From positions 1 through 34,455 of the forward strand of contig JBJXGF010000313.1 of NCBI GenBank assembly GCA_046153015.1: DNA of 34,455 nucleotides. The letters are read 5' to 3'. Shown piece by piece: positions 30,390 through 34,455 of this stretch. The position numbers and the translations under genes were made by a program. This DNA is from JBJXGF01 sp046153015. GTDB lineage: Bacteria; Actinomycetota; Acidimicrobiia; Acidimicrobiales; CAIXPF01. The notes beneath the pieces were generated by a model, which had not been told where the DNA came from, searched no databases, and worked only from the letters and a program-made list of their open reading frames with translations. Numbering within the stretch: position 1 is the first letter of the stretch; every line of letters begins with the position of its first letter.

Positions 30390-31508
30390 TCAGGCCACGT
30401 TGAACACCCGCGCCGCGTTGTCCCACAGCATCTTGCGCTTGGACTCCTCGGCGATCGGCTGCTTGAGGAACGACTCCACGCCCCACGGGAACGTGCCGTC
30501 GGGGTGGGGGTAGTCGGTGTCCCAGGTGAAGTTGTCGTCGCCCACCAGCTCCACCGCCGCGGGCAGGGTGGGCTCGTCGCCCCGGAAGGCCACGGCCACG
30601 TTCGAGCGGAAGTACTCGGTCGGCCGTTTGGTCAGGTACTCGTGCTCGGCGTTGCCGCTGTAGTCCCAGTGCTGCTCCATCCGCTGGAGCCAGTACGGCG
30701 CCCACCCGCCGTCGCCCTCCACATGGATCACCTTCAGCTTCGGGCACTGCTCGAACACCCCGAACCAGATCAGCCCGGCCATCGCCGCCATCGCCTCGAA
30801 CGGGTGGGACAGGATGTGGCCCGACACGTGGGTGTCCATCCGGTCCCCGAACGACTCGACCGAGCTCGACGCCGAATCGTGGGTGGAGATGGCCAGGCCC
30901 AGGCCCTCGACGGTCTTCCACAACGGGAGGTAGTCGTCGTGCCACAGGGTGCGCCCGCCGACCGGGTTGGGGCGCATGTAGAAGCTCACGCAGCCCATCG
31001 CCGCCGCCCGCTTGGCCTCGATGATCGCCTCGGCCGGGTCCTGCATCGGCAGGGCGGCCGCCCAGCGCAGCCGGTCGGGGTCGGCCGAGGCGTACTCGCA
31101 GGCCCAGTTGTTGTACGCCCGCACGCAGGCGGCGAGCAGCCCGGTGTCGGCGAAGTCCCGGGCCAGCATCTGGCCGGTGTGGGTGGGGTACAGGATCTGC
31201 ACGTCGACGCCCTGCTCGTCCATGTCCTGCAGGCGGCTCGGCGCCGAGAAGCCCTCCTTCGCAGCGCGGGAGAAGCGCTTCATCCCCTGCTTGACCGCCT
31301 GGAGGAAGGCCGGCGCCGCCATCGGGTACTTGCCCTTCTCCCGGGTGAACGACTCGCCCTCCACCAGGAACGTGCGCCGCCCCGAGTCCGGCGCGTTGCC
31401 CATGCGGGGCGAGCGGTCGCGGTAGGCCTCCTCGGTGTAACGCTCCCAGAGCCACTCGGGCTCCATCATGTGGGCGTCGGTGTCGATGATCTTGAACCCG
31501 TCGCGCAT
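30390..31508 (-). CDS. Amidohydrolase 2 family protein (ACMSD-like TIM barrel)
   Basis: 372 residues from ATG 31508, GAGGAG about 7 bases upstream. Starts IIDTDAHMMEPEWLWERYTE, the DxDxHxxEP version of the first metal motif, so only one His of the usual HxH is present. Later candidates for the metal site are His in STHDSASS, His in LSHPFEA and Asp in WDTDYPHPDGTF. Such proteins decarboxylate or hydrolyse aromatic and related acids (ACMSD, gamma-resorcylate decarboxylase). Divergent from the CaiB-crotonase operon (87 bases), so probably the same catabolic route. The palindrome CCTCTCGAGAGG (31516-31527) overlaps its ribosome binding site. Confidence 0.9.
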   Translation of the reverse strand: MRDGFKIIDTDAHMMEPEWLWERYTEEAYRDRSPRMGNAPDSGRRTFLVEGESFTREKGKYPMAAPAFLQAVKQGMKRFSRAAKEGFSAPSRLQDMDEQGVDVQILYPTHTGQMLARDFADTGLLAACVRAYNNWACEYASADPDRLRWAAALPMQDPAEAIIEAKRAAAMGCVSFYMRPNPVGGRTLWHDDYLPLWKTVEGLGLAISTHDSASSSVESFGDRMDTHVSGHILSHPFEAMAAMAGLIWFGVFEQCPKLKVIHVEGDGGWAPYWLQRMEQHWDYSGNAEHEYLTKRPTEYFRSNVAVAFRGDEPTLPAAVELVGDDNFTWDTDYPHPDGTFPWGVESFLKQPIAEESKRKMLWDNAARVFNVA

Positions 31509-31515
31509 CGTCGCT

Positions 31516-31527
31516 CCTCTCGAGAGG
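31516..31527. promoter_or_regulatory. 12-bp perfect palindrome in a divergent promoter region
   Basis: CCTCTCGAGAGG lies 8-19 bases upstream of the amidohydrolase start and covers its Shine-Dalgarno. On the other side, TATAAC at 31559-31564 could be a -10 for the rightward CaiB gene, with no good -35. Binding here could block translation or transcription of the leftward gene (inference). Confidence 0.35.
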
Positions 31528-31595
31528 CCCCCCGGCAGATCGCGGCCCCGGCGGAGCCTATAACCTCAGCGCCGACCGTCTCGGGGGAGGTTGCG

Positions 31596-32807
31596 ATGAG
31601 CCAAACGAGCGAAGTGCCCGTGCTGTCGGGCGTGCGGGTGGTGGAGCTCACCATGTGGGTGGCCGGCCCGTCGGCCGGCGGGATCATGGCCGACTGGGGG
31701 GCCGACGTGATCAAGGTCGAGCCCACGACCGGCGACCCGCAGCGCAACATCTTCGGCACGCTCGGCTACCGCGACGACCTGCCCAACCCCGGCTTCGCGC
31801 TCGACAACCGGGGCAAGCGCTCGGTGGTGCTCGACCTCAACACCGACGAGGGCAAGGCGGCGATGGAGAAGCTGCTCGCCTCGGCCGACGTGTACCTCAC
31901 CAACATGCGGCCCCGCTCGCTCGAGGCGATCGGCATGGCCCCCGAGCAGGTGCACGAGCGCCACCCCAACCTGGTGGTCACCACGATCACGGGCTACGGG
32001 CTCGACGGCCCCGAGGCCTGGCGGCCCGGCTACGACATCGGCGCGTTCTGGGCCCGCACCGGCATCGCGCGGGACCTCGTGCCCCGGGACGCCGCGCCGA
32101 TCGGCGTGCGGGCCGGGCTCGGCGACCACACCACCGGCATGACCGCCGTGTCGGGCACGATGGCCGCCCTGCTCGAGCGCACCCGCACCGGGGTCGGGCG
32201 CATCGTGGAGGCGTCGCTGCTGCGCACGGGCCTGTGGGCCGTCGGCCACAACGTGGCCGTGCAGGCCACCTTCGGCCGGTTGGAGTCGGCCAAGCCCCGC
32301 GAGGCCATGCCCACCCCGATGGTGTCCTGCTACAAGGCCGGCGACGACCGCTGGTTCTGGCTGATCGCCCTGGAGGCCGACCGGCACTTCCCCGGGCTGC
32401 TCAAGGCCATCGACCGGCCCGACCTCGCCGAGGACCCGCGCTTCGCCGACGCCAAGGCCCGCAAGACCAACAGCCGCGAGTTCGTGGCCGAGCTCGACGA
32501 GGCCTTCGCCGCGCAGCCGATGTCGTACTGGGCCGCCCGCTTCGACGAGTTCGACGTGTGGTGGGCCCCGGCCAACACGATGGCCGAGGTGCTGGAGGAC
32601 CCGCAGATCCAGGCGTCGGGCGGCTTCGTGGAGATCGAGAACCCCGCCGGCGAGCCGTACCGGTCGGTGAACACGCCGATCACCTTCCGCGGCAACCAGC
32701 TCACCCGCACCCGCCCGGCGCCGACGGTCGGCCAGCACACCCGCGAGGTGCTGGCCGAGGTGGGCGTCGACGCCGATTCGCTGGCCGACTCCCCGGGGAA
32801 GGGCTGA
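31596..32807 (+). CDS. CaiB/BaiF CoA-transferase family protein
   Basis: 403 residues from ATG 31596 with a strong GGGGAGG 5 bases upstream. LSGVRVVELTMWVAGPSAGG, ADWGADVIKVEPTTGDPQRN, NRGKRSVVLDLNTDEGKAAM, and catalytic Asp177 in AGLGDHTTGMTAVSG. The C-terminus GQHTREVLAEVGVDADSLAD is standard. Probably active. It heads a rightward operon with the crotonase 4 bases downstream, suggesting CoA loading followed by a crotonase step on the same compound; the compound is unknown. Confidence 0.94.
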   Translation: MSQTSEVPVLSGVRVVELTMWVAGPSAGGIMADWGADVIKVEPTTGDPQRNIFGTLGYRDDLPNPGFALDNRGKRSVVLDLNTDEGKAAMEKLLASADVYLTNMRPRSLEAIGMAPEQVHERHPNLVVTTITGYGLDGPEAWRPGYDIGAFWARTGIARDLVPRDAAPIGVRAGLGDHTTGMTAVSGTMAALLERTRTGVGRIVEASLLRTGLWAVGHNVAVQATFGRLESAKPREAMPTPMVSCYKAGDDRWFWLIALEADRHFPGLLKAIDRPDLAEDPRFADAKARKTNSREFVAELDEAFAAQPMSYWAARFDEFDVWWAPANTMAEVLEDPQIQASGGFVEIENPAGEPYRSVNTPITFRGNQLTRTRPAPTVGQHTREVLAEVGVDADSLADSPGKG

Positions 32808-32811
32808 GCCG

Positions 32812-33612
32812 GTGGCCGACACCGTTCGGTACGAGGTCGAGGGCCGGGTCGCCACGGTCACGCTCAACCGGCCCGAGAAGCTCAACGCGATCACCGTCGA
32901 GCTGCAGGACGACCTACTGGCGGCGCTCGAGCAGGCCGAGGCCGACCCGGCCGTGCACGTGGCCGTGGTGGCCGGCGCCGGCCGGGGGTTCTGCGCCGGC
33001 TACGACGTGACCGGCGGCAACAAGATCACCGGCGGCCCGACCGGCGACCGGGACTGGCTGGAGCGGGTCATGCGCAAATGGCTGCGCATCTGGGACGTCC
33101 GCCTGCCGGTCATCGCCAAGGTCCACGGCGTGTGCCTCGCCGGCGGCACGCAGCTCGCGGCGATCTGCGACATCACGTTCATCGCGGAGGACGCCACGGT
33201 CGGCACCCCGCAGCTTCCGCTCGGCGCCGGGTATGTATCCGCGCTGTGGACGTGGTTCGTGGGCCCGAAGAAGGCGAAGGAGATCTTCTTCCCCACGGGC
33301 ATGACGATCAGCGGCACGGAGGCGGTGAACCTCGGGCTCTTCAACCGGGCGATCCCCGCCGACCGCCTCGACGAGGCAGTGGCGGAGTACGCGCAGTGGG
33401 TGGCCCGCACGCCGAAGGACATCCTCGCCCTGCAGAAGCAGTCGATCAACCGCACCCAGGAGCTGATGGGCCTGCGGGAGGCCCTGCTCCAGGGAGTCGA
33501 GATCGACGCGCTGGCCCACGTGTCGCCGGCGGTGAAGGAGATCAACCGGTTCATCGCCAAGAACGGGCTGCGCGAGGCGCTGCGGGCGTTCAAGGCCGGC
33601 GAGCTGGGCTGA
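32812..33612 (+). CDS. Crotonase (enoyl-CoA hydratase/isomerase) family protein with both catalytic Glu replaced by Gln
   Basis: 266 residues, GTG start at 32812, 4 bases after the CaiB stop. Crotonase fold: RVATVTLNRPEKLNAITVEL, VVAGAGRGFCAGYDVTGG (oxyanion hole) and AKVHGVCLAGGTQLAAICD. In enoyl-CoA hydratase two Glu (144 and 164 in rat) activate water. Here the matching positions, 20 residues apart as in the reference, are Gln114 (GGTQLA) and Gln134 (GTPQLPLG); both are CAG codons in the nucleotides. Classical hydratase activity is therefore doubtful; isomerase, hydrolase, ring-cleavage or decarboxylase chemistry in this superfamily uses other residues. Confidence 0.92.
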   Translation: MADTVRYEVEGRVATVTLNRPEKLNAITVELQDDLLAALEQAEADPAVHVAVVAGAGRGFCAGYDVTGGNKITGGPTGDRDWLERVMRKWLRIWDVRLPVIAKVHGVCLAGGTQLAAICDITFIAEDATVGTPQLPLGAGYVSALWTWFVGPKKAKEIFFPTGMTISGTEAVNLGLFNRAIPADRLDEAVAEYAQWVARTPKDILALQKQSINRTQELMGLREALLQGVEIDALAHVSPAVKEINRFIAKNGLREALRAFKAGELG

Positions 33613-34031
33613 GCGCGCGGGCGTCCCGCTTCGCCTGGCGGGCGACGTTCCTGCTGGCCCTGGCGGCGGCGGCGTCGCCCGCGCTCACCGGGCGGGACAG
33701 CTTCCCGCTGTCGACCTACCCCATGTACGCCCACGCCCGGGAGCGCACGGCGACGATCCCGACCGCCCGGGCCCAGGACGAGTCGGGGCGGCCGCTCCCG
33801 CTCACCATGCCCCAGATCGCCGGCACGGACGACCCGCTGATCGCGGTGAGCGCGCTGCGCCGGGCCATCGAGGCGGGCCGGGCCGGCGAGCTGTGCGCCG
33901 AGATCGCGGCGCGGGCCCCCGCCGCTGCGCTGGTGGAGGTGGTCGACGAGCGCCACGACCTGGTGGAGCGGGCGGCGGGGCGGCCCTCGCTGCTGGAGCG
34001 GACCGTCCACGCCCGCTGCCCGGCCCGATGA
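33609..34031 (+). CDS. Membrane-anchored small protein of unknown function, start codon uncertain
   Basis: About 140 residues if it begins at CTG 33609, which overlaps the crotonase stop (CTGA). No ATG, GTG or TTG lies in frame before the N-terminal hydrophobic stretch RATFLLALAAAASPALTG; the first ATG (33723, in STYPMYAHARE) would delete it. The hydrophobic stretch followed by DSFPLSTYPMYA looks like a genuine anchor plus conserved motif. The rest is a soluble domain (TDDPLIAVSALRRAIEAGRA). It is joined by ATGA stop/start overlap to the following HTTM-like gene, so the two products are probably made together. Either a rare CTG start or a sequence error is possible. Confidence 0.6.
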   Translation: MSARASRFAWRATFLLALAAAASPALTGRDSFPLSTYPMYAHARERTATIPTARAQDESGRPLPLTMPQIAGTDDPLIAVSALRRAIEAGRAGELCAEIAARAPAAALVEVVDERHDLVERAAGRPSLLERTVHARCPAR

Positions 34032-34455
34032 CGGCGGCGGGCGCGTTCGACCGTTGGCTGCTCGCCCCTGCCCCCGCGGCGCGGCTCGGGCTGCTGCGCC
34101 TGCTGGTCGGGGTGTTCGCAGTGGGGCGCCTGGCCGCCCGGCTGGCGCAGTTCCTGGGCCTGGCCGACGGCTCGGCGGCCCGGTTCGACCCGGTCGGCCC
34201 GTTGGCGTGGCTGCCCGGGCCGCTGCCGTCGGGGGTCGTGACCGGCCAGGTGTGGGTCACGCTCGCGCTCGGCGTCGCGTTCGCCGCCGGGCTCTGGTTC
34301 CGGGCGCTCGGCCCCGCGTTCGCCGTCGCCCTGCTCGGCCTCACCACGTACCACAGCTCGTTCGGGCAGGTGCTGTATTTCGACAACCTGCTCGTGCTCC
34401 ACGTGCTGGTGCTGGCCGCCTCGCCGGCGGCGGCCGCCTGGTCGCTCGACGCCCG
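34028..34455 (+). CDS. HTTM-like multi-pass membrane protein, 3' end outside window
   Basis: ATG 34028 overlaps the previous stop as ATGA. The first 142 residues are visible. Several hydrophobic segments (RLGLLRLLVGVFAVGRLAAR, VWVTLALGVAFAAGLW, FAVALLGLTTYHSSFGQVLY) and RFDPVGPLAWLPGP resemble the N-terminal part of HTTM proteins, the membrane domain related to vitamin K-dependent gamma-carboxylase, which have no established role in bacteria. The assignment is moderate since most of the protein is missing. Confidence 0.7.
   Translation, partial: MTAAGAFDRWLLAPAPAARLGLLRLLVGVFAVGRLAARLAQFLGLADGSAARFDPVGPLAWLPGPLPSGVVTGQVWVTLALGVAFAAGLWFRALGPAFAVALLGLTTYHSSFGQVLYFDNLLVLHVLVLAASPAAAAWSLDA

Overview
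The window is a very GC-rich (about 70% or more by eye, third codon positions almost all G or C) stretch of an actinomycete chromosome. The gene mix points to the class Acidimicrobiia or a close relative: many CaiB/BaiF CoA-transferases, acyl-CoA dehydrogenase and crotonase genes, F420-type luciferase-like and PPOX proteins, a MshB/Mca-type deacetylase and a DUF1800/DUF1501 pair. I see no rRNA, tRNA, CRISPR, transposase, phage gene or plasmid function. Genes are short transcription units of one to three genes on both strands. The taxonomic call is inference.

Layout. 1-3879: three exported proteins, namely a left-truncated DUF1800 protein with a Thr-rich stalk, a Tat-exported DUF1501 protein and a DUF4399 lipoprotein with a second Thr-rich stalk. 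3935-7394: FAD-linked oxidase, CoA-transferase-like protein and nitroreductase. 7405-10290: small Cys protein, DinB, GlxA-type regulator, RidA-like protein and carboxymuconolactone-decarboxylase-like protein. 10319-14017: acyl-CoA dehydrogenase and a double-length CaiB fusion. 14126-16997: PRC-barrel protein, small helical protein, SRPBCC protein, GDT1-type cation transporter and TauD dioxygenase. 17106-19665: glutaminyl-tRNA synthetase and PIG-L deacetylase. 19666-20909: a mostly non-coding stretch with a promoter, about 260 bases packed with hairpins, a perfect 13-bp terminator hairpin, a hemerythrin-like gene, a 40-bp palindrome and repeat copies. 20910-26796: CaCA exchanger, LLM protein, CaiB, PPOX protein, MFS transporter and a core methionine synthase. 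26807-28007: arsenite methyltransferase and ArsC-like protein. 28073-30344: RtcB and a second LLM protein. 30390-34455: amidohydrolase, CaiB, crotonase, a small membrane-anchored protein and the start of an HTTM-like membrane protein.

How the genes fit together. The main theme is CoA-thioester and flavin/F420 chemistry, as expected for an aerobic heterotroph degrading lipids, terpenoids or other unusual acids: CoA is put on (three CaiB genes, one class I transferase homologue), acyl chains are oxidised and hydrated (acyl-CoA dehydrogenase, crotonase), and supporting oxidoreductases act alongside. Four of these CoA enzymes or domains have lost the residue that is the catalytic acid in their reference families (CoA-transferase Glu to Gly, acyl-CoA dehydrogenase Glu to Gly, first CaiB domain Asp to His, crotonase both Glu to Gln), so they may do other chemistry than their family names suggest.

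The best candidates for something undescribed are non-coding: the structured RNA at about 19798-20090, the 40-bp palindrome at 20698-20737, and a dispersed intergenic repeat whose two full copies carry an identical terminator-like hairpin and sit between convergent genes.
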